Shown: positions 1 through 12,204 of the stretch, in pieces | Layout: each line of letters opens with the position of its first letter | Numbering within the stretch: position 1 is the first letter of the stretch | Assembly (NCBI GenBank): GCA_964036665.1 | Contig: OZ038526.1 | Span: 6,448,001-6,512,000 of the forward strand | From: Gordius sp. MW1 | Lineage: Eukaryota; Nematomorpha; Gordioida; Gordea; Gordiidae | DNA length: 64,000 nucleotides | Direction: 5' to 3' | Made by a program: the position numbers and the translations under genes | Notes under the pieces: model-generated | What the model was told of the DNA's origin: nothing | Seen by the model: the letters and a program-made list of their open reading frames with translations, nothing else | Databases searched by the model: none

Positions 1-929
1 ATTTTTATTGACCTTTATTATAATATATCAGTTATAATGTTACAAACAAATGATTTTTGAAATTTTATACTAACTTATCGTTTATCTGATCAGTTAAATA
101 AATAGTTTTAATAAAAATTTTTTAAAATACATTTCATTTGTCTTAAATTTCCTTGCATAAATCTCGTTTAGTCATTCATTTACAAATTAAATTTAATTAC
201 AATTGAATTATACTAATACTATTCACTACACCTAATAGATATAGTATTATTTTTTTAAACGATTTTAAAGCAATCTAGACAAATTTATCAGCTCCATCGC
301 TAACCTAATCATAATTTAGTGAGCAACCAGAAGGCGCTTCAAATCCCATGAGAAAGTCGATATAATAAGAAGTGGTAAACTATTAATTTAATAGCTTTAA
401 ATGGTTTTTTAAAATTAAAGCATTCATTTGAGAATGCTTAAAATGTCAGGCTAAGATGATTGGAAAATAAAAATTGTTTAAGTGGTAAGCACTTTGCAAT
501 TCAAGATGTTTGCAGTCTTTGAAAAAAAATTAGTGAGATTTGAATTGGTAATTTAAAAACATTTACAAATATTTTAAGCTATAAGACCTACACATTTGGA
601 ACACCAAAAACCAAATCTCAAATGTCAATGGCAACGTGATAATATTTGACCAAATTGTTTATACCCATAATCAAGCAATAGAATGTAATAAAATTTGTTA
701 GTGTCGATCGTTAAGTGGAAATTTATCAAAGCGTTCAAGATTTTTTGGCATGTGACAAACATTTAAATGGATGTGACATTTTTAAGCGCACACGTTCAAA
801 ACCAAAAAAGGTGATTGATAGCTATAATTTATGCCATTTATACGGTTATATTTTAATTTAACAATATACAAGCTACTCATTAGTTATCAATTCAAAAATA
901 ATATTAGCAAAATTTCAAATGCTTATAAA
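1..929. other. AT-rich intergenic DNA, no gene seen
   Basis: No open frame with coding character and no recognisable repeat end was found here. Stop codons are dense in all frames and base composition is uniformly AT-rich. Confidence 0.6.
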
Positions 930-1040
930 CATGGGCGTAGCCAGGTTTTGGAGGGGGGGGGGGGCAAAACGTTTAAAAGTTCAATTAGAGAGGGGCAAAA
1001 ACTTTTTTTTCGTAAATTAAGGGGGGGGGCGGATAATTTA
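930..1040 (+). repeat. CATGGGCGTAGCC-type MITE, left end only
   Basis: Starts with CATGGGCGTAGCCAGG followed by a run of G, a GGGGCAAAA segment and a second G run near 1021-1030. The partner end CCTGGCTACGCCCATG is absent, so this copy is truncated or its right end has decayed. The open frame through it is a by-product of the G runs. Confidence 0.75.
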
Positions 1041-1600
1041 ATTATATTCAAAAGTAATTTGGAATTGGTAAAATGTTTACAACGTTTCAAACAGTAAAAA
1101 AAACTATTAATATATAAACTAAAAATATCACTCTATAATTTAAGCCTCTCCTTTAATCAGAAAGCTCTTTTAGGAATTTTGAGAAAGATTTACAGTGTTA
1201 AATATAAATAAATCTTAGTTTATATTGCATAGAATCATATCATTGTTCAAATATTGCGAAGTTTCAAATATATTTAATAGTAAAAAAAGCCAAAAAGGCA
1301 CTATAAAAATCGCCTCTCCTAAATGTTTTTAATGCCAAGATTGCTAAAATATGTCGGAATAAAATAAGCTATTTATGGTCCTCTATCTAAAAGCGTTAAC
1401 AACAGCTACTCCCTAAGTTGGCTTGGCGATATATAAAATATAAACTAATTTATAATTTATTGATAAAATACTTTGCTATGATTTCACAATTACTTTAGGA
1501 TTGAATAAGGTGTGAAGAATAAAGTCATAAAGTTGTATATTATGGACTAAAGATATTGAAATTTACTAATTATTTGCGTAAATGTCTTTACTTTTAAATG
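1041..1600. other. AT-rich intergenic DNA, nothing recognised
   Basis: No coding signal or repeat ends seen between two MITE copies. Confidence 0.55.
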
Positions 1601-1802
1601 CAGTTACCCATGGGCGTAGGCAGCATTGGAATTAGAGGGGGGCAAAATGGTTTAGGGAGGGGCAATAATGATTTAGGGACGGGCAAAATGAGCTTTTTTT
1701 GAAATTTTAATCATAATTTTACTAAATTTGAACAAAATTTTGGATTTAAAGGGGGGCAGCCGCCCCTCCCTGCCCCCCCTTGGCTACGCCCATGCAGTTA
1801 CC
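1601..1802. mobile_element. hAT-type MITE with perfect 8-bp target duplication
   Basis: The element spans 1609-1794. It begins CATGGGCGTAGGCAG and ends CTTGGCTACGCCCATG, an imperfect terminal inverted repeat. The 8-mer CAGTTACC lies directly on both sides, at 1601-1608 and 1795-1802. An 8-bp duplication is characteristic of hAT transposition. There is no coding capacity; the interior has short G runs near the left end and C runs near the right end. Confidence 0.9.
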
Positions 1803-3118
1803 CTGTAGAATAAGTTATAAATTAAAGGCCAAATTTTTTGTCCTAAAACTGACCAATCTTTTTTAAATATTTCTTCATTCATTTTATTAACAATAAATTT
1901 CTTATTAATATTATGTTCGATGTCAATTATTGAAGTTTGACCTATTTTCGGACCAAAACTTTAACCCTTATAAAAAACAAATAATTGACTAGACCATAAA
2001 ATATAGTGTGTAGCATTTGAGATTATGGTATGGAAAAAATAAAAAAGTAAGTTTTCTTGAAAAAAATACACATTAGCTAAAAGTGTGTTTCTAAGTACAA
2101 ATCCCTTATAATTAATTTTGTAGCATCATAACTTTATTAGCTTGATATTGGATCCAATAAGACAACCAATTAATCAATAATATAAATAAAATCTTATTAT
2201 ATGGTTGATCAACTTTTTAATTAAAACGTCTAACAAATTAATTAAAAGATTACAATTACTATAAATCATTACTAAAGACTGCTTGTAAAATTATATAATA
2301 TTTTAGCATAAATGCTTTTTAAAAAAATTTATAGGCTTTTTTTAAATTTATATGTTAAATTATTTTTTATGGAAGCTTTGCTGATAATGTGAAAAAATTA
2401 TTTAACCATAAGCTAATATGTGGGATGAAAAGGAAAAACTTGAACTGGTGCCTTAAGTTAAGGGATGAAGAAGGTTTGGGAAAATACGGAAAACAATTAT
2501 TAATTTATTAATGTATGCTAGACGTTAATTAGAATGATGAAAATATATAATTCAAACTTGCTGCAAAAATCGTTAAAAACTATATTTTTTATCGAAATTT
2601 TGATTTTATAGGCTAAAAAAACCGATTCCGATACTTGAATTATATAATCTAAAAGGGGGAATGTTAAATGACTTGCTAAATTCTATCAGTAAAATTAAAA
2701 ACAAATTGGAATATAATAAGAATAAAATTACTAAAGCAATACATACAAAATTCCGGTAACTTTATTAAATAAAATAGAAACCTCAAATCACGAGGGGGGG
2801 GGGCAATGAAAAAATTAATTTTTCTCTAAATGAACAATTAATAAAATATAAAAAGTTTTAATATATCATTATATAAAATTAATAAAACAATGTTAGTTTT
2901 CTTTTTTGTTTATCTGCGATTTTTATTTAGCTAGGATATAAACCGGAAAATTGTTAATATTGCCAATCCGTTTATTGATATTCTAACGTGACAAACTATT
3001 TCTTATGTAAGGGTTTAGTCTTTTAAGCCTTGAAAAATTGGACTTTTTCGTGCATGTGGGTATAGGTAGAAGACAGGCAACTCTATATGAAGAAATCAGT
3101 TAGATTTTTCCCGCATAG
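1803..3118. other. AT-rich intergenic DNA
   Basis: No gene recognised. A G run near 2795-2805 may be the remnant of a MITE of the type seen at 1609, but no inverted-repeat ends accompany it. Confidence 0.5.
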
Positions 3119-3433
3119 GCTCAAATCCTATCGACCGCGCCAATTTCTCATAAACTCAGGCATAATCCAACAAAGCTTAAAAATAGGTTTATTCAAATTA
3201 TATCAGATGATGAGAATAGTACAATATATTCAACAGGTATACAGAATAAAATTTATTATCAACAACGTGTAAAACACAGAATATGTAACATTCAAAGATC
3301 ACAATTGAAATCGTTAAATCCAACACGATCTCTAAACACGGATCAATGCCATCCGTTTAGTTATAGCGCGTTTTTATGTATTTTTAGTCGTGTATTTAAT
3401 TGTATACTATTTAATAAAGTTATTAATATCTAA
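3119..3433 (+). CDS. Candidate terminal exon, unrecognised protein
   Basis: A frame of 104 codons is open from directly after TTTTTCCCGCATAG, a good pyrimidine-rich splice acceptor, to the stop TAA at 3431-3433. It has no initial ATG, so it would be an internal-to-terminal exon. The predicted peptide is polar and charged at first (a DDENS run, then QQRVKHR), followed by an aromatic and aliphatic stretch near the C-terminus (FSYSAFLCIF) that could be a membrane segment. AATAAA overlaps the end of the frame at about 3412. I do not recognise the family and found no upstream exon. A chance open frame in AT-rich DNA remains possible. Confidence 0.35.
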   Translation, partial: AQILSTAPISHKLRHNPTKLKNRFIQIISDDENSTIYSTGIQNKIYYQQRVKHRICNIQRSQLKSLNPTRSLNTDQCHPFSYSAFLCIFSRVFNCILFNKVINI

Positions 3434-3607
3434 AAAAATTATTATATTTGGCAATGACTTAATTTAAAAGTGAAAAATGTTAAGGCGTCCGTTCATTAGA
3501 ATGCCACACGACTAATGATGTAATGGGCGCTCCGAGAGGTCTGCGGGGTGATATTATTGTTATTTATTTTTTTTAGTTTAAGATGTTCAGAAAATAGTCA
3601 CACTCAC

Positions 3608-4219
3608 ATTGATAGTCTCCTTTGACATTTATGGTGGGTGTGGTGCAAACCGACCTCTTGTATATTCTTTTGTCACAGAGACTCAGGTGTGCCATTATGT
3701 ATATGCCTAGGGGTGTTAGCTGGTTGCTATTGTCAATAACAAGCTTTGTGCTAGGCTCTGCAGTCATGTATTCAATAATAATCAAGGCTTTCCAAATGTT
3801 GCTGGAAAATACGGCACAGTTGGTGGTGCTATAAAATTAACAATGTTTCTGTTCAAACTAAAAGCTGTTCATTTCATAAGCTAATATAAAATGCTTGATG
3901 TCTTGTGGGGTTAGGGTTGTTAGGGCAAGGGTTAGGGTTCTCAATTAGATTTGCTTGGCTTATGAAATGATCAGCTTTTAGTTTGAATAAGAATCATTAA
4001 CAACCCTCGCCCCATAATTATTTTATAGATTTGAAACCATTGCAGGAAATCAGTAATAAAAAAGGTTCCTTTCACTAGGAAAGCGAGCGCACTCACGCTA
4101 GGTTTTTATAATGGTGATGGTGCTATGTCTGTTTACTCTTTAACAGCCCAGGTGACGTGCTGAATAACGACACTAGGAGCTACACGACAGGTCTCTCCAG
4201 TGTGAGCAATGACATATAC
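3608..4219 (-). CDS. Two candidate exons of a cysteine-containing protein
   Basis: Reading the minus strand, one exon runs 4219 to 4137 (acceptor GAAATAG, donor GA|GTAAAC) and a second runs 3828 to 3608 (acceptor TTTTATAG, donor AAT|GTGAGT). The first ends in phase 2 and the second begins with one base, so they join in frame. The second ends in phase 1 inside a Cys codon, in a context (NVKGDYQC) resembling an EGF-like domain, where phase-1 splicing is usual. Spaced Cys residues suggest a secreted or extracellular protein, but I cannot name the family. The 136-bp MITE at 3852-3987 lies in the intron. No exons upstream of 4219 were identified. Confidence 0.35.
3852..3987. mobile_element. 136-bp MITE with TTAGGG-like centre
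   Basis: Near-perfect 30-bp terminal inverted repeats: the left begins TTCAAACTAAAAGCTG, the right ends CAGCTTTTAGTTTGAA. The centre (3909-3939) holds several degenerate TTAGGG units. No clear target duplication was found. It sits within the intron of the two candidate minus-strand exons around it. Confidence 0.8.
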
Positions 4220-5520
4220 CTATTTCAAATTTTTAATTAAGATTTGTGCTCCTTATATCACTTTAGTTATACTCAAAATCAGTAAACTTACTTTTTTTAA
4301 TAGATTGAAAATAAACAAGACCTTTATGAAATGGTTCATTTAGTTGTAAAATAAGAGTTTCAACGGGGTGATTATTAATAATTTATAATATATTTCAACC
4401 AACTCAGTTAAAAGATTTCTACGGAAGCTTTGACTCTGAGCAGACATCAAAATCATATCTCAGCGCGATAATAGAAAAATTTGACGAAATTTTATCAACA
4501 TAGTTTCTCGTGGATATCGTCAGAGATGAGATGCTATCGCTAATCAAAAAATTCACCTGCAATTGTTTGCATAGTAAAGATGTGTAAGTGAAAAGTTTAT
4601 TAAAACACTAGAGAGAATTAATTATATGGATGTTAAAAAGAGATGGGCAACACGCTGCCTCTGGGGCATTATTTTAATCGTCCCACCTCCCACGTCTAAA
4701 TTGGCTAAGCAATGCAGCCAGAAATTCATCTTTGGTAGGAAGGGGGGGGGCAATCAGGCACAAACTTAATCACGTGAGGAGCGGGTAAACGGAGGCTAAA
4801 AATTTTCCTATATCTGTTTGTCAAAATGGTTAATTGCTTTTTCATGTATTTTCTCCTTTGAAACCAAACTTCTACCGACAATTTGCTTGAGCTTGTACTT
4901 TTTAAACCTTTATCAATATTAGGTAAGCAATCAGCTTAGGTTTCCCCACTTTTGTTTAACATCGACATACATACACCTTGATCAGCCAAAAAATATAAAC
5001 ACCGCAGAAACTTTTTCTATATAAAACATGTTCGAAATAACAACGGCAATACGTAATAAAAAAGGAAAATATTAGGGCTAAGATTTAATATGTATATAAT
5101 GTATAATAGGTTTATAACGAGAATTTGCAAAAATGCAAAATTGATAGAATTATACTGTTAATAAAACAAATAAAAACGACGATTTTTAATATAAAGGGTT
5201 GCAACGTGCAAGCCATAACTATAATAAGTGATCTTGAAGCTTTACTTCACGCCCCTAAAGGCAGCATGCTTTTGATTGCATTTTTTGAGCGGCTTTATAT
5301 CAGTAACACCGTGAACAGTTTCAAGAAGATCATTTAAAGGCGAATTTAAATAAAACTATTGGAATACAATATGATCAGATAACAAATCTAAGTTATTATA
5401 TTATTTACGCTTTATCCCCATAATATAAAAAGTTAAACTAATCCTTTGAATGTAACATCACCTGCTTTATTCGATTTTTTAAATTAATCTAAAAAAGGAA
5501 AGGACGTTTTTTAACGCATT
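4220..5520. other. AT-rich DNA with one weak exon-like frame
   Basis: From 4408, just after the acceptor CAACTCAG, a plus-strand frame of 31 codons runs to TAG at 4501-4503. It has a balanced composition (LKDFYGSFDSEQ near its start) and could be a short terminal exon, but I do not recognise it. A 70-codon frame at 5125-5337 is AT-biased and unsupported. Nothing else is seen. Confidence 0.3.
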
Positions 5521-5524
5521 TTGC

Positions 5525-7660
5525 CCAATAGAACAGGCCTGGCCCGAATGGATTTTGAGCAGGGCTCGGACAAAAATTAAAATAATCGTGCTTTGGGTGG
5601 ATCTGATAAGCGAGTCCAACCCAAAGCCGCATGGCCCGAAGTAAACTCAAGCCAACAAACTATGTAAAACACAATTTTTTTTATTAACACCAAAATTTTA
5701 ATCAAATGTTCATGTTATTAAATGAAAACACTCATATCAAATAGGATTATAACTTTAAAAAATTAAATAAACAATTTGAAAAGCTTATTTAATAACTCAC
5801 AATTAACTACAATTATAACATTTATAAAAAATGTTTAAATCTAACAGGTATATTGACATTTATTTGTCATATCTACTTATAGCAGGGATTTTTATCCTAC
5901 ATAGGGAAGACCGGGGCTATCGTAGCCATTAATAATTAAACTGCCTAGACAAAAATTTGAAATCAAAAAAAGAAAATTTTTGCAACAGAGCAATCGATAT
6001 TTCTAACTCCCAAAAATTAAAAAAAACGCATTTTTTAGTAATCAAAAAAATGCCCCAGGCTATATGTCCCATAAGCGGCTAATTTAATTATAAATATAAA
6101 AATTTTATTAAACGGTAATTTGCATTTTAAATTTATTCCGCCATGCAAATTAACATTCCAAAATATAATTTTATTAAGCTAATCTGAAATATAATATGTT
6201 GCCCAAAAAGATGTACAATAACAATACGTTTCTATCAAGGTATTCTTTTATTCCTGAATAATATCAAATATTTATTTTCATCTAAGATTTTTATTCAATA
6301 TTTCTCCACATTTTTTTTAACATTTTATAAATTTTTGGATATCAATCACTTACAAAAGTTATTTATATTTAAAAAATATGGATTTATTACATAACCATTT
6401 AACAATCTTTGTTTAAGTGTTAAAGTTTAGGAAAATTTAGCTAGAAAAATCAATTCCTTTTATTTACCAATGCTACTCAGCTATTGTCGTCTATACTTTA
6501 TGGTGTTTAGTGATTGGAAAAGGCATTAGCGCAGTAAATAGTTTTTAAACATTAATTAAAATAAACGTGACAATTTTTTGGGAGGAAATTTAGGGCTGGG
6601 CGATAGTCTCGCTTCTAGTTCTATTCATCATCATCACATCCATTACACGAATACGATAATTTTTTCTTTATTTTTAAGCAATATATTTGTCCGGTATTTT
6701 TTATTGTATTCACTAATATAAGATTAATTCATCTTTAAATTTTTTTGTAAAGGGAAAAGGTAGGACTATTTATCAATACCAGCTGAAAGTTTGTAAATTT
6801 CTTGGAGTTTCCCGTGTGGGACTAAATATGAGCAATAATATATAAACAATATGCATAATTGAATTGCTGTGCAGTAAAATGGAGGAAAAAATTTAAATTA
6901 GTGACTGGACTCCAGCACAAATATCCGGAATAACCTTAGATATAGTCGATTTATATGCAAAATCGAATAAGACGGAATGAATTAGATACTAATTTATCGA
7001 GATATTCAAAGGACCAAATTAATAAATTCAAATCATAAAGCCTTATATTCACTCTTACATTATGGGTTTATATTAATTTTACCATAATCAGTTTTTTAAT
7101 TAATTATAATAAATATTAAGGCCCTTTAGGGTCAGTTTCAAAAGCTTTAAAATGTCACGGTGTTTCTAATGCAACAGCTCAAAAATTCAACCACTAGCAT
7201 GCCCCTGATAGTTAGTGTTAAGATTAGATATTTTGACTTGTTTTGATGTGGCTAGAAATTATGACGGCTCTACTAACACCTAATATCAACAGTTTTTATA
7301 ACAGTTGCCGGCCCGAGCCCGCCCGCTTCTAAATGTCAGTCGGAGTATGCCCAAATCATTAGAGTCACCTTAACTGACTGCCCAGCCCGAAATAATTATT
7401 TTTTACACTGTAAGTAGTAATTTCCTTAAATATTCCAATTAATTTTTACTTTTTTAAATTTGAAATACGATAATAAATATTATACTTAATCAAATACAAA
7501 AGTTAGACATAGTCCACGAAACAAAATAATAGACGGAAGGATAATAATATACTATCTAAAAAATATCATTGAGCCCGAATCTTAATATGAAGCGATTCCA
7601 GGCCCGCCCGAAAATCCAAATTAAAGAGGTGGGCCGGGTAGACTTTTCGAGTCTCTGTTA
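5525..7660. repeat. Possible hAT relic marked by GGCCCG-rich ends
   Basis: GC-rich blocks with repeated GGCCCG or CCCGCCCG motifs occur at 5525-5650 and 7305-7650, separated by AT-rich DNA with no surviving frame. The same motif marks both ends of the hAT element at 17879-19815. The two blocks may be ends of one dead element or two fragments. No target duplication was identified. Confidence 0.35.
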
Positions 7661-8319
7661 GCCATTAAGTTCAACGGGTGTAAAAAAATTCCAGCAGTCG
7701 TTTACCAAATAAAAGTTGGCCCCCCCCCACAAGGGTATAAAAAACTAGCTACCCCATCGCTTTTTATGTTTATTTAGATATTTTTTGGGAAATTGGATAA
7801 TAGTAACGCTTGTTTACCCGTCCCTTGAGTCGCCTTCGCCTAAATATTTTCCCTTTTAATGTTTTAATATAAGTTAGGATTAGGCGCTTGCTGGAATATA
7901 CCTTATCTGCTAGAAAAAAATCACTCACGCAAGTCACGAAATTGAGTAAAACTTTTATTTAATATGGAGTTATTGAATTTTATAAATTTCTTATTTATTA
8001 TGAAGACAACAATTGAATATAACCAATATTTTTTTTGGCTAAAATCACTTGTTATAATTTGAAACTTTTACATGTACATGATATAAATCAAATATAATTG
8101 AAAAACATATATAATTATAAATAACTCTTCTTCATATTCATTAAAGGACAGGTCAAGTATGGGAAAAAACATGAGGTACTTTGCAATTTAATTTCTACTA
8201 CATAACAAACGAGGTTAATTAAATACGCGGTTGGGGTAGTGAGGAAAATTCCGCCCACCTGAGATTGTCCAAAAACCTCCCCGGATTTTAAAGACATTTT
8301 TTAATAAATAAATTAATAC
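7661..8319. other. AT-rich intergenic DNA, nothing recognised
   Basis: No coding signal or paired repeat ends seen. A short C run lies near 7720. Confidence 0.5.
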
Positions 8320-8327
8320 CTTCTAGA

Positions 8328-8459
8328 CATGGGCATAGCCAGAATTGGATTTAAAGGGGGTCAATAAATATATACTAAAGGTTTTTTGAAATTTTAAAGA
8401 TTTTTTGGATTTATAGGGCTACAGTTGCCCCTCCCTGCCACCTCCTGGCTCCGCCCATA
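8328..8459. mobile_element. CATGGGC-type MITE, diverged
   Basis: Begins CATGGGCATAGCCAG and ends CTGGCTCCGCCCATA. The flanking octamers CTTCTAGA and CATTTAGA agree at six of eight positions, fitting an older insertion of the same family as 1609-1794. Confidence 0.75.
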
Positions 8460-8681
8460 CATTTAGAGACTTTTTAAAAACCCTGCGGGATCAAATTTTA
8501 TAAAAACTTTTATAACAAACGTTTTTGTTGATTTCCCAAACAACATTTGCAATCGACTTTTAAAGTAAAAAGAAGTGTCAGTTATTTTGATACGCTAAAA
8601 CTATAAACAATTCAACTGCCCAATTTATTAAGGCAAATTAAAAAATCCAATAATTTAGCGCATATTAAATTTACTCCAATT

Positions 8682-8843
8682 ACACGGTTCAGCAAGATCA
8701 ATCGACCGTCAAACGGTTTGCAGAATTTGTTGGAGTTTTTCGCGGTGAACACGAATATATTTCTAATATTTACCCTAAACGTCATTCGAAATATTTGCTG
8801 TCAAAGCTGCTAAAATCAGCGATTTGGCATTTCAACCATCAAT
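8682..8843 (+). repeat. Dispersed repeat, copy 1 (see 37441)
   Basis: About 160 bp that matches 37441-37613 along its length: shared blocks include CACGGTT, CGGCGGTGAACACGAA-like sequence, TGTCAAAGCTGCTAAAA and CAGCGATTT. The similarity has no open frame and no inverted-repeat ends, so its class is unknown. Confidence 0.6.
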
Positions 8844-8894
8844 AAAATCTTTAAAATTTAATATATTTATGGCCTCATTAATTAAATTATTATT

Positions 8895-8939
8895 ACCCCC
8901 CCCCCCCCCCTTTTAATTCACATCCTAGCTACGCCCATG
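8895..8939. repeat. MITE right-end fragment
   Basis: A long C run followed by CCTAGCTACGCCCATG, the right terminus of the CATGGGCGTAGCC family without its left end. Confidence 0.65.
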
Positions 8940-9679
8940 TCTTATCTTGTAGTATTAAATTAACACTCGTAATCTCTAAAAATAAGGAATTTAAAATAAG
9001 GTTAAATAACATACTTAAATTAAAAATTTTATTTTTACTGAAATTTGGCTTGTATTAGTACTTTCCTCATCTAATATTTTAGAAAAGTTAGTTTTCAGAG
9101 GAATAATTAAGAATTAAATTTCTATTCATTTTAAAACACGCACTAGGGACTAAACTTTTTCGTTAATTGTATAAATAGTGTGATTGAATTAGTAGATTTT
9201 CATAAAATTAAGTCTCAAATTAATTAATTATTCTTATCAACGAAACTCTAACAGGAGTCCTTTGAGTTTTTCCATATAATTCGAAAAAAATTTAAATGTT
9301 TTGTCAATAGGGGGGGGGGGGGTTCTAGCACCAAACTTTCCCTGCTTTTACCATACTGGGGTTAAACCCCTCCTTTAGCCTATTATTGGGATGAATTTAC
9401 AAAATAAATTAATAATTCATCACAAAATTATATAATTAAAATTATTGCGTACGCTAAACTTTCTAAATACTCAGTTACTTTCACTAAATAAATAAATTCA
9501 ATTTTAAAAATTTTTTTGTTATGAAGATCAGTTTATACGTCAGAACGTTTATAACTTTCCGTTCAAGTTAAGGTAAAACAATTTAGATTTAATACCAATG
9601 ATAAAAGCATTATTAAAAGGCCCTTAAATGATTACAGAGGATCAAAAAATTTTTGAATACAAAAACCCATAAGAAAAAA
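8940..9679. other. AT-rich intergenic DNA
   Basis: No gene seen. A run of about 12 G near 9311 stands alone without recognisable element ends. Confidence 0.5.
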
Positions 9680-9954
9680 TGATTCACCCCCCGCCCCCTA
9701 ATTAGCCAGAGGGGGGCAGACCTCCTGCCCCCCCCCTAATTTGCCAGGGGGGGCAGGGGGTCTGGCTGCCCCCACTGCCTAATTAGGGGAGTTGCGTTTG
9801 CTCTCAGGAAAGTTTGGATTTGGATAGTCGAGACCTTTTTTTCTTTTTTTTTTGCTCTCATGGAAATTTTAGAGGAAAATTTTGGAAATGGATAGTCGGT
9901 CCCTTTTTCTTAATCTGCCCCCCCCCCCTAATTCAAAACCTGGCTACGCTTATG
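9680..9954. repeat. Truncated MITE related to 55906-56113
   Basis: Alternating G-run and C-run blocks (for example GCCAGGGGGGGCAGGGGG) lead to a right end CCTGGCTACGCTTATG. The internal order, with TTTGCTCTCAGG and AATCTGCCCC segments, matches the inverse of the intact copy at 55906-56113. The left terminus is missing. Confidence 0.6.
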
Positions 9955-10499
9955 CAAAGGACACCTAAGTAATAAAAAGCTCAAAAAATAATATTCATAA
10001 TTTACATCATATACAAATTTATGATTAAAAAATAAATTTTATATCTGCCCTATCTGGCACAAGATAAAAATGATAGAAGATGGGTCGGGCTTGATGATTT
10101 AGTCAGACCTCCCACCCCCCCCCCCCCCCCTTTGGTACATTAATCCAAATGCACCTAATTTTTTTAAAAAAAAACATTTAGTAGAGCCTATATAATATAG
10201 TTTTTAAACATTTGCCTCTTTTCGCTATCTAAAATGATTTTTTGCTGAGAGCTATACATTTTTTAGTATAAACCACATATGTTAATTTAAATTTAATTAA
10301 TAAAATAATAATACATAATTTAGAAAGTCTTTTATTTTAGCTATACTAAACCGTTTCAATGTTTAATAAATTTTACAAAGCATTTGGCACACTTCATTCA
10401 TCTAAGTCATTTTTAAACTTGAAATTTCTTTTCTTTAGAAACTAACTGTGCTAATTCTACAGTAGAGTGATGTTAGTTTTTAACTATTAGATGATCATG
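9955..10499. other. AT-rich intergenic DNA
   Basis: No gene seen. A C run of about 18 bases lies at 10110-10130 without flanking element ends. Confidence 0.5.
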
Positions 10500-11060
10500 A
10501 CCAACTTTGAAACATTCCGGTCCACTGACTATAATTTACCTGGGCATGGATGGGATTTTGGTGAAAAATAGTTACGGGCCGGACTTGGACGTTCTTTAAG
10601 GTAAATAAATGGGCGCGACTAGCCCTAGCTATATTGTTTTATGTAGTTTAAAGTTAAACGGCGGGTCACTTGTTGGAAGTAATAAAAGCCCGTTTAAGTG
10701 ATTTTTTAACATGATTATTATTGAACATTTACAAAATATAAATAGATGATGTTTTGATATTGACAAATAATTCAAAAAGCAGCCTAATATAGAAGAGTTC
10801 CTCGTAGAAAGGTTCAGGCTGGGCCCATGCATTGCAAAAAATTAAGGGGCCGGGCTCAAGCCTTAGCTTTGATCTTGACGGGCCCGGGCCGGAACTGGGT
10901 TTTTAAATATTTTGTACTGGTGGGCCAATCAAGCCTAAAAGCCCCGTGCATATTACTAATACAAACATGGCTCTGGTTGTCATTTTCAGAAAAATTGAAA
11001 AGAGCTCTTTGCGGGGGTCTGGAAGAAAGACCACTAACTATTGGGTCCCAAAATTTAAGT
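10500..11060. repeat. GGGCCGG-rich repeat fragment
   Basis: Contains several GGGCC and GGGCCCGGGCCGG motifs (10570-10620, 10815-10900) of the type found at hAT element ends in this window. Overlapping open frames on both strands here are by-products of GC-rich DNA and have no recognisable motifs. No target duplication seen. Confidence 0.4.
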
Positions 11061-11324
11061 TTTTTTAACGTTAATGTTTTTTCAAGTATAAACATAATAC
11101 TGAAGATATTATGAATGCATTTTTTCTCAAAAAAGCCATCATAGATATTAAATATATTTAATTTTAACTAATTTTTTTAATCGCAATTTATTGACACAGA
11201 TTAACCTCCCCCCACCCGCCTTGGGCAATCCTGCCTACGCCACTGATTTACACAATTCTAATAAATTTTTGTTTAATAGTATTATTTTTCAAATTAAACC
11301 CCCCCCCCCCTTTAGAGCATCCTG
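11061..11324. repeat. Older MITE debris
   Basis: Right-end-like sequences CCTGCCTACGCCACTG (about 11230) and CCTGCCTACGCCCATG (about 11322) each follow a C run. They appear to be right ends of older copies, one of which served as the target for the insertion at 11333. Confidence 0.5.
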
Positions 11325-11481
11325 CCTACGCCCATGGGCGTAGCATGACGAAAAATTTTTTTTCCAATGCAAAAACCCTTATATAAAAAAAAATTTGTGT
11401 TTTGCCCCTCCCTAATTTAACTTTTAAACGTTTTGCCCCCCCCCCCATAATCCAAAACCTGGCTACGCCCGTGCCTACGCC
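11325..11481. mobile_element. MITE nested in an older MITE end, 8-bp duplication
   Basis: The element spans 11333-11473, starting CATGGGCGTAGCATG and ending CCTGGCTACGCCCGTG. CCTACGCC lies on both sides (11325-11332 and 11474-11481). That octamer is itself part of the terminal sequence of an older copy, so this is an element-into-element insertion. Confidence 0.85.
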
Positions 11482-11742
11482 AAGGAAATACATGGATAAA
11501 TTATACAGCCATTATAAATATGGAGTCACCCAAAAAATTGAAGCTATTAAATAATTTTGCCTCAAAAAATAAGAATTTTAAATAGTGTTTATTATTAAAC
11601 ATCACTTTCGCCTCAATTTTGATTCATCATTTACGTCATAAAAAAGTTTAGGAACTTCAATGATCAAAATTAAACATAATATCTCATTGCTACCCAATCT
11701 CGAGTGTCGATCGCTAATATATTCTGTAAGCTATAAATTAAA
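11482..11742. other. AT-rich spacer
   Basis: Nothing recognised between the nested MITE and the fold-back element. Confidence 0.5.
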
Positions 11743-12126
11743 CTCGGGCCTTCGGCCCTCGTGGGAAGGGGGAGAAGGGAAGGGGAGTAGGGGAAGGGAA
11801 GAGGGGAAGGGGGAACTCTTCTATACTCCGTATAAACGTAGCATATTTGCTATGCAATTTATGGGCGAGAAAGGTGGGAAGGGGCGAGAATGCCTATAGG
11901 GGGTATTAGATGCAAAATAATTAGTTAATTAGTTATAGGCCCTTGTAGGGGAGGACATAGGGTAATTATCAATGTTAACCAATTCAAAAACGAAAAAAAA
12001 TTTCGATTTATTTGGCCAATGGTCATTTTTTTATTGGTCAGTAGCCAGCGGACGGTCAAAAATTCATATTATCATTGGTATTAACATGAACAAATATTAA
12101 TTTAATTTAAAAAAATTAAAAAAAAA

Positions 12127-12204
12127 AATTTGTCCCCTCCCTGACTTGAACCCCACACCTCCAGTTCACAAGCCTGCGCTATAACCACTATACCATGCTG
12201 GCTT
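12127..12204 (-). repeat. tRNA-like (SINE-type) segment in fold-back arm
   Basis: On the minus strand a segment starts GCCAGCATGGTATAGTGGTT, close to a tRNA D-arm and A box, and about 45 bases later has GGGGTTCAAGTC, close to a B box. The putative anticodon loop reads TTGTGAA but its stem pairs poorly, so this is a tRNA-derived relic, not a working tRNA. Related B-box fragments (GGGATTCGAACCC on the plus strand) occur at about 57338 and 57613 in the third fold-back copy. Confidence 0.5.

Noticed and set aside
12127-12204. Functional tRNA gene
   Set aside because: The A-box and B-box regions are recognisable but the anticodon and acceptor stems do not pair properly.
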